NCBI GenBank assembly: GCA_030052745.1
Contig: JANBVO010000032.1
Coordinates: forward strand, 372,001-436,000
Direction: 5' to 3'
DNA length: 64,000 nucleotides
Source of the DNA: Pleurostoma richardsiae
Lineage: Eukaryota > Ascomycota > Sordariomycetes > Calosphaeriales > Pleurostomataceae
In this document: in pieces, positions 31,388-43,600 of the stretch
Numbering within the stretch: the first letter of the stretch is position 1
Layout: every line of letters starts with the position of its first letter
Notes under the pieces: model-generated
What the model was told of the DNA's origin: nothing
Databases searched by the model: none
Seen by the model: only the letters and a program-made list of their open reading frames with translations
Made by a program: the position numbers and the translations under genes

Positions 31388-33705
31388 ATGGCGCAAAATC
31401 GCCCGCCCTGGCTGTGGCTCTGGTTCTGGCTCTCGCGCCTGATGGCTGCTGGCTTCCTGTGCCATGGCGTCATTGCCGGCCCATTGCGCGCCCCCGTAGG
31501 CCTGCTGCACCAGACGCCTGCACCACAAATCATTCTGCAACCACCACCCCCCGCAGCGTCTGCCCGTCGGAAACTGCATGGCCGGTTCCTGCATATTACA
31601 GGTGAGCTGCGACTCCGGCTGATCGTCAACCCATCGAGCTCTCACAGCGTCTGCGCTTGGTTGCTTGCACGCTTGCATCCCCATTCCCCTTCCTCGCCCG
31701 GAAGCAGCTGACGCGAAATGGCTTCATAGATCTTCACCCCGACGAGTTCTACAAGATCCACTCCTCCACAGGGGAAGAGACAGCTTGCCACCGCGGCGTC
31801 GGCCCAGCAGGAACGTATGGCGCAGAAACCTCAGACTGCGACAGTCCCTTCAGCCTGATAAACGCGACCTTCGACTGGATCGCTGCAAATGTCGCAGACG
31901 ACATCGACTTCGTCATTTGGACTGGGGACAGCGCCCGCCACGATTCGGACGAAGAAATTCCGCGCTCGCCCTCCCAGGTTCTCGGTACCAATCGTTGGAT
32001 ATCCTCCAAGTTCTCCGAGGTGTTTGCCAACCCAGATGCTCCTCTCGGTGGACCTAAGCGGGGACTGGCAGTCCCTATTGTCCCGACTCTGGGCAATAAC
32101 GACATCCTGCCGCACAACATCCTGCTTCCGGGGCCTAACAAATGGCTACAATACTACACCGACATCTGGCGCGAATTCATACCAGAGGAGCAGCGCCATA
32201 GCTTCGAGTTCGGCGGATGGTTCTATGTCGAAGTGATTCCCAATGAGCTGGCTGTGTTCAGCCTCAATACGCTTTATTTCTTCGACCGTAATGCTGGTGT
32301 AGACGACTGTGCTCAGCCTTCAGAACCCGGTTTCAAACAAATGGAGTGGCTGCGCATCCAATTGCAGTTCATGCGTCAGCGGGGAATGAAGGCCATCCTG
32401 ATGGGACATGTCCCGCCTGCGAGGACAGAGAGCAAGCAGTTGTGGCACGAGTCCTGTTGGCAAAAGTATACCCTCTGGTTGCAGCAGTACCGAGATGTCG
32501 TGGTCGGCGCCGTGTATGGGCACATGAACATCGATCATTTCTTACTGCAGGACACGCACGAGATCGACATTCTCCCGGGTCAGGCCAGTACCAATGAGAT
32601 ATTTTCCGTCCGCGAATCTATGGAAGACGAACTCGCTGTTGAATCGGCAGCAGACTACCTCCAGGAGCTTCGGGACAAGTGGGCGGAGTTGCCGCGACCT
32701 GCCATTCTCGTCGAGGAAGCGTCTGCCACGAAGAAGAAGAAGAAGCACAAGGGAACGAGGAAGAAAAGGTTGGGCCCGTGGGCTGAGCGGTACCAGCTCT
32801 CTCTAGTCGGGCCCAGCGTTGTTCCAAACTACTTCCCGACCCTTCGCGTACTAGAATACAATATTTCTGGGCTTGAGGACGCCGCCACCTGGGCAGACGT
32901 GGCTGGTCCCCTTCCCATCGTGGATGACCTGAAGTACCTGAAGGGGCAACAGACGTTGGAGTTGCGCGATTTGGCCGAGGTGAGCGACAAGAAGAGGAAC
33001 AAGGGCGTGGAACAGAAGAAGCCGAAGAAACCTAAAAAACACGAGAAGAAGAAGACACCCAAGGACCCCAACTTGATCGTCCCTGACCCGCCCGCACGGT
33101 CGTCCCCTCCAGGCCCAGCATACTCACCTCAACCTTTGACTCTCGTCGGCTACACGCAATATTACGCCAATCTAACTCGTATCAACAACGACATGGTAGG
33201 CGCATCAGAGCTAGAAGTCGACCGGTGGCGCGAGGGAAAGCACCGCGATAAAAAACCCAGTCGAAAACCTGCCAAACCTCTCAAGTTCGAATTTGAGGTT
33301 GAGTACTCTACGTTCAAAGATACGATATACAACGTGACCGACTTAACAGTCAACAGCTTCGTCCAGCTGGCGTACCGCATGGGACGAGACAAGACGAAAT
33401 CAAAGACGTTGCTCTCTAATGTCGGGTCTCCGCTCGACGGCGATGCAACCCGCGTAGGTGACGTCGATGGTCTGCAGGGTATCAGTAGCCACGAATCACA
33501 GGTGGAGCACGAGACCTTCGTTGAACTCAAAGCCAACACAAAGAATGGTAACAGGGGCGGAGGAAAGAATAGAGGCAAGCCGAAGGCGGAGAAGAAGGAC
33601 AAGAAGAAAACGAGGCGAAAGCACAATAAGACGTGGCTACACTTTCTCCAGCATGCTTTCGTCAGCACCGTAGAGGAGGAGGAATTGAAGCAGCTGAGCG
33701 ATTGA
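31388..33705 (+). CDS. ppn1: Vacuolar endopolyphosphatase Ppn1
   Basis: Cleaves inorganic polyphosphate in the vacuole; a type II membrane protein of the calcineurin-like metallophosphoesterase superfamily. Exons 31388-31601 and 31730-33705 join to 729 residues. The N-terminus carries a signal anchor (PPWLWLWFWLSRLMAAGFL). Metal-binding motifs: D72 and H74 in the spliced TDLHPDEFY, D138 in VIWTGDSARHD, N194-N195-D196 in TLGNNDILPHN, and the distal histidines in AILMGHVPP and VYGHMNIDHFLL. Three lysine-rich segments follow the catalytic core (near 32736-32775, 33031-33066 and 33583-33635). The C-terminus is basic (KKTRRKHNKTWLHFLQHAF). In the yeast enzyme maturation is proteolytic; whether that applies here is inference. 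Confidence 0.95.
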
Positions 33706-34292
33706 GACATACCATGGGATGGATCTATTTTGGCATTTGCATCGTTCTGGCGTTGCCGTGGTATATGCGGGCTGGCATTGGGGAATTCAGGAGTCTTTTG
33801 AGGGTTAGTCTCGGCCAATGCGCTAGATCGAGAGCGGATGGGTCTTGAGAACTGGCTGAGGGTTATGGGAGCTGGGAGTGAATCGGTCTACAGGCAGTCT
33901 GTCGACCTTCAAAGGCATGTAACGACATTCGATGCATAAAGGGCAGGGCTTAGCACCGAGAACCGTCGAGCAACTCTCTCATCAGGGGCATTATCTTTTG
34001 CCACTCATCTCCACAGGACGGTGCGCCCATGACAGTTATTGTCCTTTGCGTCCTCGTCACGTTCTCCCGTCATCGTCTCTCAGGGATCAAGGATACCCAG
34101 TGTGACAGTCGTGACTCGAATGCATGCGCAGCTCTCCGTGCTCGTCGAGTTGCACAGTCAAGCATGGCTTCAGTTCCAATGCGAATCTCGTTGCGGTGAC
34201 TCACGGTATTTAGAAGCACACCGTAGCGAAAATATGGACTGTTACATTGCAGGCTGTGCGGGATTACGTCGTTCCCTCCGCCGAACCAGAGT
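33706..34292. other. Convergent intergenic region downstream of PPN1
   Basis: Shared 3' region of PPN1 and the orphan membrane-protein gene. No gene or repeat seen. Confidence 0.6.
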
Positions 34293-35521
34293 TCAGCGAC
34301 AGGAGAACTCGCGACCGATGCTCTTCTTGCGCAGCTTGGTGCCAGACGGTTGCCACACGACCTTGTCGCTCGGCGTGCGCGACTCTGCATTCTTAACATC
34401 AAATGTGCAGCTGCCTTGTATAGATTCCTCAAACTCGTTTCGTACCGCACCGGAGGTGCCGGCTGGGGGGATTTCGAACCCTAGATATGGCCCCCTCGCT
34501 CCTCTGCTGGCATACATATCTCCCGGTCCAAAGGTAGGCTGTGGAGGAGCTGGTTGGTGATTCGCAAGCAGAGGAAGAAGCGAATCGCTACAACTCGGCG
34601 GGAGAGTGCTGGCATGCCTAGGTACCAATACTGGCGTAGATAGTCCAGGCATCTCAGGACGATGCCGTTGCTCCGTCTCGGGAGTCAGTGAAACATAGCC
34701 ATAATTCGGCCGGACTTGTGGTGGAGCATAATGCAGAGTGAAACCCGACGCATTCGGGTGCCTGGCGCTAGACTCAGAAGTAGTGAAGGACGTGGCCGAG
34801 GACGATGCGTTTGAGCCGTGGCGCTGGAAGCTTTTGAGTTGGGGGCTGATAAAAGAGTTGACAAGGATATCTGCCTCTGTTCTAGGCTTGCACGTCTGTC
34901 CCTCTAGTTGCCGGAGCGCCTCTTCGTTTAGTCGTCTCGCCTCCCTCTGGTGCTTATCACAGCTGCTTGCCTTTCGGCCGGGCTCAATTTCTCTTTCCGT
35001 TGACTGAGTTGTCGAAGGCATTAGCTTGTTGCTGTCGAGTGATGAGTGCTGGCTGTGCGAGTTCTCTGCTAGCGCTTCTTCCCTACTCGGGGCTCTGTCG
35101 TCATCTTGCAGCACGAGGGTCATCGCGCTTACGAGCACCGAGGCGCCCGTCCTCCTCTCCAGGTGTGAAACCGGGGACGTAGACCGAGATATCCAGATCC
35201 CATCCACCTCGATCCCGCTCTGGATCGCCCGGACACCGAAAGGAATGTCGCCAACGCGCTTCGGTCCTCGAAGCCCCGTTTTGCGCATCTGTGTCAACCG
35301 CGCTTGCTTCTCTGCGTCAATGACTTCTTGCTGCCGCAGGAGCCGGTTGGTCCAGTACAGCTTCGTCAGGCCGGCGCAAAACACGGCGACTATTGCACAA
35401 GCCAGGACCTAGAGACACGTATTAGCGGAGGGGACGGAATTGGGTACTACGATATGGAGCAACTAACAAATGTCATCTGCTCCCATAACTGCCAGGAGGC
35501 GAAAAATGTCGATTTCGCCAT
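34293..35521 (-). CDS. Orphan single-pass membrane protein
   Basis: Exons 35521-35468 and 35408-34293 (59-nt intron, donor ACATTT|GTTAGT) give 389 residues. The N-terminus MAKSTFFASWQLWEQMTF leads into one membrane helix (about 17-34, FVLACAIVAVFCAGLTKLYW). The conserved-looking block RKTGLRGPKRVGDIPFGVRA and the short IQSGIEVDGIWISRS follow, then a long Ser/Pro-rich, probably disordered region. The lysine/arginine-rich C-terminus includes TPSDKVVWQPSGTKLRKKS. The layout (short lumenal N-terminus, helix, long cytosolic tail) is inferred from charge. The block around the helix looks like a fungal-wide uncharacterised family, but I cannot name a function. The first exon was placed because it restores a clean Met start and helix. 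Confidence 0.75.
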
Positions 35522-38455
35522 TGCGTCCTCGCCCACGGCTGAACGATTTCGAACTACCGATGCCATCAGTGAGAGAAGAGATAACCCTCTCGATATGTCT
35601 TCCTGCGCCGGAGATCCTCAAGCCTCGAAGCAGAGGATCTGGATCGCTGCCAGAACTCGCAGCCTGCGAAAATCGAGGACAGGACCGATGCTGGCGGACG
35701 ATTTGACCACGCAGTATCCTCGATGGTCGACCAGAACCGTTTACGACCTTGCCACCTAAAAGTACCGTAACTTGGGGTAAGGTTCCTGACGTAAGATCGG
35801 TAGCTAATGCGACCAAGAGTAATCGCCCAGGGTGGAGGAAGCGCTTGTAAACTGAGGTGTACCTTGTTCAGCTCGGGAAGGTACGGGTACGCAGGTTGGC
35901 ATAGCGTACACACGGGGCAGACGTACCCGGGCTGTGTCATCCGAAGGGCACCTTCCCACTCTAAGGTGACGAGGACAAAGACTTGATATGCCAGACCTGG
36001 GTCTTTATTGCTCTGGTGGGAGAGGATCGAGCCCAGTAGGTTTGTGACCCAAGCCCAGGCTGAGGTCGTCATATGCTGAGGTCTTCACCTGGATACCCGC
36101 CTGTCCCCCTACTTGTTCCGTGCTGCCAAAGAGTGAATCAGTATCAGCTACTGCCGGGCTTTATGTGTGAGCATTATATGAGCAATGGCGACGTACGTTG
36201 GACAAGTGCCCCAGCAGTATCCTGCACTGATCTGCCCCCTCAACCGACGGAAAGCGTCCCTCGCGACTGGCACGATTCACTGCTATTCAGCGACCAGGTC
36301 CCAAGGATGCAGTCCTATGGGATGTGTCGCAACTGGCAGTGACCCACGCCTTGTCACCTTGGAGGTTGAGATGTCCTCACACGGCTACTGCCCTAGAGCG
36401 CTGTCGCCCTTCGCCCTTTTACCACCAACCACCAGCCCGGTCTAGCCAGACAACTTCGGCCGTCGTTCCTTGTCCGGAAGTCCGTTGGTGCCGCTTCGAC
36501 TTCCGCCAACAACAATGGGAGTGCTAGCTTGGTCTTGGCCAAGGTTCGAGACACCGCTTGCGTGAATGGGAGCAACCAACGCCGGGCAACCGTTACAGCA
36601 GGCTACTGGACGCCCGGAGGGATTGATCTTCTATGACTCGGAGTGCCTCACTATTTCCCAGTCTGACAGGAGAAGAGGCGTAGGTATCTCAACAGCGAAG
36701 AGCCGGAAGAAATAGCGGGAGCAAAAGGCCTAGAAAGACACCGAAGAAGAGCGAACGGCCAGATTGATAGCCTGCTATTCTTGTATGAGACAGCCTCACG
36801 GCTACCCACAGCAAGCCAAACAAACATGCCCAACCGAAGGCCCGGCTTTCAGCCAAAGCGCAATCCCGGACAGTCCTGTCCATTCTAAGACTTAAGTGGC
36901 AGCCCTGAGAGCCTGTCCCATGTGGGATATTTTGACGCGGTGCCATCTTCATATGGGTCAATATATTGCATGGTAACAAGCGGCATTAGGTTGCCAGGAA
37001 AGATGTAGGTGACGCAGAACTGCTCAAGCATGACAGAGTGCACTCATGCGGAACATGTCTGTTAATACTGCACCGGGCAGGCCTTCCTGGTGGATAGGCA
37101 CCGGTCGTTCTCGGATTCTCACTATTCACATCGATACGGTTGTAGTGACAAAAACAGCAAGTTGGGACAAGATTGTATTGTTGTCGGATTCCCGACATCC
37201 TGTCTGTGATGGCACGAAAGACATAAGCGAGGCGGTCTCCCACTATCTGAGGTCTCTCTCGTAGGTAAGGTAGGCAGGTAGGTACCTAAGGTACCTCATG
37301 TTATTGCGCCATGGTCACGAATTCATAGACTCCAACAAAAGAAGCTGGCATCACTATTATAGCGTGGCCCTGCACTCTCAGCAGACATCCGCATGAAACC
37401 CTAACATCACCTCTGTTACTGCAGTAAACACGGAGGATATGTTTCTATGGTGTTGTGAGAGCTGTGCCTTTAGAAGGAAGTACTGAGCACACATTCTCAT
37501 TACCGCCTTTCCGCAACACAATACTGTGCAAGTCTTGGCAAGGGGACAATGCGGCGGGGCCCGCATCTACCGACCCTTGTACTGTACTGTATCTGGCGAG
37601 CAATTTCAGGGCTTACCCGAGGAGCAGTTCTTCCATATGACCTACACGGAGACGACAAATTTCAACAACGGCATGCCAGCGCGAGTGAGCTTCCCGTTTG
37701 CCCATGCGCGGTGCAGCTGGCTCATTGAATGGACAGCATGGCTGTCGCTTCCGTCGCTCTGCCCGCCGTAAGAGCTGCTACCTTTGATAGTGCATGGTTA
37801 GAGACGATGATCATGGCCTAGTCTGAAATGAGGCGGCTATCCAAGGGGTGATGAGAACTCCTTGGTCCAAACAGCCGCTGTGTCTCTCGGCCCGCCACAA
37901 CTCACAGAAGACCGCCCTCTCGTTCTAGTGTTGCAAATTGCGCCCTTTTGGCGGAGAGACAGAGCAGACTCTACCCGATAGTCGGGTCCGATCAGACGCG
38001 TACAGGGTATCGGATATTCGTCCCGCAGCGAGACAACTGTTCTATAAGATGTCTATTTCCGCCCGGGCGACTAACTTCCTTGTGCTTTTCCAATCGCCCT
38101 GGCAAGTGCAACGAACCAACGTGCAAAGTGATACAAATCCAAGCAGGCAGACCGAAAGGAATCAAGCAGATGTGAACAGACCAGGGAGAAGCCACATTGC
38201 TTGTGGAGAAAGAGCCCACAACCTTCAAATAGGTCCCAGCCACTTCGGCTCTGCATCATCAACCGAGCCATCAAGAGAATGGCCATCTCTAACCGCAGCC
38301 CCGTGGCCTGGTATGTACGTCTCAGCTGCAGTGACCTTCGAAATCTTGAGAGGACTGTTATCCTCGAGATGGAACACAGGCACCGGCAGCTGGGTTGACA
38401 GGGGTGATAGGGGGAGCTGCTGGTGGTACATGGAGAGATTTGCTTTCGACGACGC
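35522..38455. other. 2.9 kb intergenic region
   Basis: The longest stretch with no assignable gene apart from the 16.5-20.1 kb region. A true ATG-started minus-strand frame of 168 codons (35566-36072) begins TTSAWAWVTNLLGSILSH and contains GLAYQVFVLVTLEWEGALRM and CPVCTLCQ. It might be a remnant of a membrane-protein gene, but it overlaps the promoter of the orphan gene and has no supported intron structure. A second minus-strand frame (36689-36979) ends in a hydrophobic segment. A TAGGTACCTA-type cluster lies at 37261-37297. Decayed genes or plain spacer are both possible. Confidence 0.45.
37261..37297. repeat. TAGGTACCTA-type palindromic word cluster
   Basis: GTAGGTAAGGTAGG, CAGGTAGGTACCTAAGG and TACCTC words overlap within 37 bases in an otherwise empty region. 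Confidence 0.7.
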
Positions 38456-39740
38456 CTAACCGTCGGTGAAAGCCTCCTTGCGCGCCTGCTGGTGGGCATC
38501 TGAAGGCCGGTTTGCCACGAGACGCTACGATGCATTAGCCACTGAAGTCAAGTAGTTATCCACAGAGTCTAGCGGTCTAGTCTTTTGTCACGAGTGGGAT
38601 ACTTACGACTAGATTCCGCAGGAGGACCGCGATGGTCACCTTGCCCACGGACGGTACGTAGATGGAGGCCTTTTCCTTCACAGCAGGCCCGTCGAAGTTC
38701 CGAAAGGAGGAGAAGTTGATGCACACCGCGCCGTCTCGGATGAGGTCAATTGGAACTTTGTAGCTCTCCGACGGGACGCCGCCGATGATGACGTCGCTAA
38801 TGGGAAGGCACTCCTTCAAGCCCCAGCCCTCCTTATCATGGACTTGATGACGAGGGGACTTGATCCCCTGACCTCGGGTGAAGAGCTGGACGCCATTGAT
38901 ATCCACCGAGTACACAGTAGCGCCGTCGTTGGCAAGAAGCGCAGCCAAGGGCCGGCCGTTCACCTCGGATCTGTTGATGACGGTAATCGTCTTCCCGTAC
39001 AGTCGGTTCCCGTACGTCAGAATAGGATTGTAGATCTGAAGATACTCCAGGATCTTGACCACGGCCAATGGCGTGCAAGGCAGCAGCGACTTCTTGAGGT
39101 TGTGAGGGGGGTCGAGAAAGCGAACATTGTGATACATGTTGTACAGGTGCTTGTGGCAGAGACCCTCGACATCCTTGTGGAGCGACACCGTCTCCTGTAT
39201 GTATTTGTCGTGGGTTGGGTTCCCGGGGAAGATGGGATAGTAGACGATGATGCCATCGACCTTTTTGTCGTCATTTGCTAGCATTATCTCCTCCTCCAGG
39301 GCCTCCTTGTCAACCTTCCTCAGGTCAAAGGCGAATCCACTGCAGAATAATCAGCTTGCTACTCTCGGACTAAGGAGAGCTGCCGCTCTTCCAACACATA
39401 AGAGGCTGCCACGAGGCTGGAGGACCTCGGTCAAACCGGACTTCACAGCGAGAGGCCCCTTGGCAGTACCAGATCGATGAAGAGACTGCAGGGACTGGTT
39501 GCTGATGAATCGCGACGAAGTACGGTCCCCGAGGGAGACTCACTTTTCTTCACATGTCTTCTTTGACCACTCAGCGTACTTGATTGCAGCCGGGTCATCA
39601 TTTGCGAGGAAGGCTACCAGGCAAGGGTGTTGCTCGCCGTTGGAGATCTTCTCAAGAGTGTCCTTGACTTCTTGCAAGAGATTTTTGGCGATAGTATCTG
39701 CGAGAACCACCTTGCAGGTCTTCGGGACAGCTTCAGCCAT
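38456..39740 (-). CDS. mtd1: NAD-dependent methylenetetrahydrofolate dehydrogenase
   Basis: Monofunctional cytosolic enzyme oxidising 5,10-methylene-THF to methenyl-THF with NAD+, part of one-carbon metabolism for purine synthesis. Exons 39740-39544, 39339-38607 and 38524-38456 give 332 residues. Landmarks: VDGIIVYYPIFPGNPTHDKY, LPCTPLAVVKILEYLQIYNP, the nucleotide-binding GKTITVINRSEVNGRPLAAL, and the final VPSVGKVTIAVLLRNLV. The last exon (RLVANRPSDAHQQARKEAFT) was placed by matching the usual fungal C-terminus; donor GTC|GTAAGT and acceptor TAG|CGTCTC keep frame. Without it the frame would read into the intron and end early. Intron 1 is long for this window (204 nt). The gene is divergent from MMS19. 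Confidence 0.95.
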
Positions 39741-40609
39741 GATGATTCTCGCGGCAAATGACTACGCAGCTACGCGTGAATGGTGCAGCCACCAGCCTCA
39801 GCTTCCCAATGTTGCGATCTGTCAGGTGAGTTAGGCCGTGTGTCCTCGATGTGACTGACCCGTCCGTCCTACGGCACCCTTGAAGGCTGGAAAGAGAGAG
39901 AGCTTACTTGCCCCACTACGCCTGACGATTCGGACGGAAAGAAAGGTCAGGTTTCTAGCTCAGGTAGGGTTACAATTCGCTAGCAAAGGCTGGAGAGCAG
40001 CGAGTTGAGTGTCTAAGCGTTTGGCAGTCTCGAATCCACAGCCGCTCATGGGGAGATTCCCATTCAATGTGCTAGCCGAAGCAGAAATCTGTGCTCCCGG
40101 AGTCGGCCTTGAACTCCAACGCCTTCCGCAGGCGGGAACCGGAACTCTTTCTCCTCTTGTGTTTCTCTCTCTCTCTCTTTTCCCCCTTTTTCTTTCTTTT
40201 TTTCCTGTTAGCTACCCCACACCTCTGTACAAAATTTCACTCTCTTGGTAATGAGTTTTTCGGTTCCAAAGGGGACAGTTAACTACCCCTCAATTGTGGG
40301 GGCCCTTCGTCATAATGCTGCTTACCGCCTACCATTAATGGGCCCAAGACTAGAGTACTGCCGGTCAAAAAATACCTGGACACTACTCCGTACACTCTCC
40401 CCGCGGGCAGCCATCATTACCTACCACGTAAGGTAAGGTCACGATGTCGGCGCACCTATAGGGATATACCTAAGCAGAGTACATCATTATCGAGACGACC
40501 AAATTGTTGACTGCTTTGGATAGGATCCTTCATAGTTGGTTTGGACAAGTTGGACCCTGGCATCGCCTCAGGTGTCTTTGCCTCGGAGTCTCCTGAGCCT
40601 GCAGCTAAG
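39741..40609. other. Divergent promoter region of MTD1 and MMS19
   Basis: No gene seen. It holds a long pyrimidine tract (40146-40207) and short TACCTA/AGGTA words near 40420-40475. Confidence 0.6.
40146..40207 (+). promoter_or_regulatory. Pyrimidine-rich tract in the MTD1/MMS19 promoter
   Basis: About 60 bases that are almost all C or T, including a run of alternating CT and T-rich blocks. Such CT stretches commonly mark the core promoter or transcription start zone in filamentous ascomycetes. On the plus strand it lies about 400 bases before the MMS19 start, so its use by MMS19 is only inferred. Confidence 0.45.
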
Positions 40610-43600
40610 ATGACAGACTTCAGAGCCCTTGCGACACGTTACGTCTTGGGGGATGATGAAGTCGGAATTAGCCACACAGCTGCTGAAGCAGCCCAGGGTG
40701 AGTCTCCTGTCCTGCTGAAGGAGGAATGTGGTCAGATCCCCTTATGACTGCCTCCTGCGTGGCTAATCCGACAAAGCTCTGCAAAAACTTCGTGAAGATC
40801 CTCATGCCATGAGAAGAGCCGTTGGTGAGTGGGCTGGTTCGATTAGCGACTGGATAAAGCGCACAGGTACTGGCGTCGAAGGTGATGAATCCTTGGAAGA
40901 AGGCGACAATGTGATCCTCCGGGCAAAGGGTACGGGCAATATCACCCCATTACACGGCACAGCTCTGGCTAATATTAGTTTCTCGTCAGCTCTAGGTTTC
41001 TTGGAGCAGACTCTGGAGGCATTGGAACCTGATGACCTCAAGGCGGATCAGGGTGAGTCTTGACGGTGTTTTACACCTTAACTAAAGTGGTTCGCTACTA
41101 ATATGGAGTCTCGCGAATTCTATAAGTTGAGCACTTGGTCTTGTTCTTCTGTTCCACTTTCAGACATGATATTCGAGCTGGCGTTATGCCGGCAACGAAA
41201 GCTCTGGGGCATTTGACGTCTATGCGTGCCTTCAGACCCAAGCTTAGCGATGAGATCGTCTCGAGTATCTGCAGGATAGGGGAAGACTTCCCTCTGCAGA
41301 CTGCTACCACCCGATTCGAGATATATCGACTTCTGGAAGTCTTGGTCGAGAACCCGGTGACCGCCGGCGAACTGCAGCACAGACATGGCGAGAACGCCGC
41401 CTTCGTTTCCGATCTCGTTCGCCTATGCCGGCAGGAGAGGGACCCTAAATGCCTCATAAAGTGGTTTGGGATACTCGGGACCATTCTCGACCAGTATCCT
41501 ATGTCTTCAGAGCCGACACAGAAGACGTTCGGGTGCTTTTCCTCGTACTTCCCCATCTCTTTAAAGAATCCTGCTGGAGAAGTCACTGTCCTGGATCTGA
41601 AGCTTGCTCTCAGGCGATGCTTCGCGAGTACCTACAGGCTTGCTCCACTGGCATTTCCTTTTCTGCTTCAGAAGTTAGATCAGGGAGATGCAATCACTGT
41701 CTCGGTCAAGGTAGAGAGTGGCAGGAGCATCACCCAATTGTGTGGTCTGACTGCTAACTTTGTGCAGATGGATGTCCTCGCTACTATAAAGATGTGCCTC
41801 GATCAGTACTACAATGTCGCAGTTAGCATCGTTCCATTTTCCGGCCAGATATGGAACTCCCTAAAATACGAAGTTCGCAATGGTGAAGTTAAGGAGACAA
41901 TCGATGCCACGCTGGCTGTGATATCCAGCATAGCCAAGAGACTAGACGGCACAACGAGAACGAAATTTGACCAGAAGGACCTCGAGGATTTCTCGGATTT
42001 GGTCAAGGCAGACTGTCTTGACGATTTAGAGAATCCCAACTATACGAAGCAGGCTGGCAGTTTGCTGATGTCCGTCATGGAGTCTAACGTCAGGGCCTTC
42101 TCCATCCTGAAGCCTAGCGTTGATCAGACCCTTATCAAGAATTTGCAGCGGCCAAAGTCATTGAAGCATACAAAGGATTTGGTATCTGTCATTAACAGAA
42201 TTCTGCAAGCGAGGAAGAAGCTCGTTGAAGAGCGCTCGAGTTGGATCGACGAAGATTGGAAGCGCTCGGCGCAGCAGTCGTTCCAGCTCGAAGATGATTT
42301 GTTCTCCAGTGTCTATCTGCGACTCTGGCGGGAGAGCATGACGGAGAGGCCTACTACGGAACAGGTGGACGTCATAAAAGAGGTCATGCGAGGACTTGCG
42401 CTCCTTGTCGCGCAGCAATCTGTTCACACTGACCGTACTCTACGGAAAGTATTTGACGAGTCTAGGTCTCAGGAGGTCTTCTCCCTCTTGTCGTATCGCA
42501 TCGTGAACAGCCTGTCCATCGCCTCCGCAAATGACTCCAGCGTCATCCGAGAACTGGAGGAGGAGGCGACTCGCGCGTTAAAGCTCTGCGTTGCCGAGCG
42601 CCCGATTGGCTTCGGCCAGCTTGTTGAACAGGCATTCGTCATTGTCAGGGGACGCGACTGGGAGAAACCAACTCGAAGAGCCCTGAGCACCCTCCATGCT
42701 CTGTTGTTACGTCTCGCAGAGATCGGGTGCTCGAAATTGACCTCCCTCCACGACTGGCCACCACTTTCGAATTTCACCATATATACGGGGGCAGTATTGC
42801 AGCTCCTTCACTCCTGGCTTGGCTCGGACGCCGGCTTTGAAGTCTGTCGCATCGCTTTGAGAGGTATCCGTTATGCAATGGAAAAATCATGGACGGCGTG
42901 TGCAGAACACGGCGTGCAGAACACCTCCGAGCCCGAGCTTCTTGCTACAAACCGCTCTGAGCTGGGCGCCGATCTTCAAGTCATGGTCAAGACGTACCCA
43001 CGGATCGACGAAGACTATGTCGGTGATTTTGAACCTTCCAAAGTGTGGCAGCAGATGAATCCCGCTAATGACAAGGCCGCCGTTTTTGGGGATCTACAAA
43101 GATTGTGTTTTGTGATTGTCCGACAACTATACAGGCGAGCAACCCGTGTTTTCGAACCATCTGGGGTTTCTTCGATCTCTTCGGAGAAGAAGGTTTTAGG
43201 TCTAAGCGGAGACTTCTCATCACAAACGACAATGGTTGATGTCGAGGATCACTATCTCCAAGGCGTCTCTGCTATGGCTACATTCGTGATTCGGGGCCTT
43301 TCAGTGCAGGCCCAAAGAAATCTGCAGCTGGACAAGGAAGCGCTCTTACTTTTCCGTCTGGAGGCTCATTCCGAACCCTCTTGGAGCCCTTTGTGTGGCG
43401 GCAGGACTAATGTGTTATCTGTTGGGATTCTCCAAGGGCTTTGGCCCACGGTGCTGACGGATATGGTAAGTTAGCCCTCCTTAAATTCCAGATACGGACC
43501 GACTGACAAGATGTCAAGTGCACAATTGGTGCCTTCTCTATAAATGTCGTGGCCGGTATTACGCCTGGTGAACAGCCTCTCCAATCCTTAGCAGAAGAAG

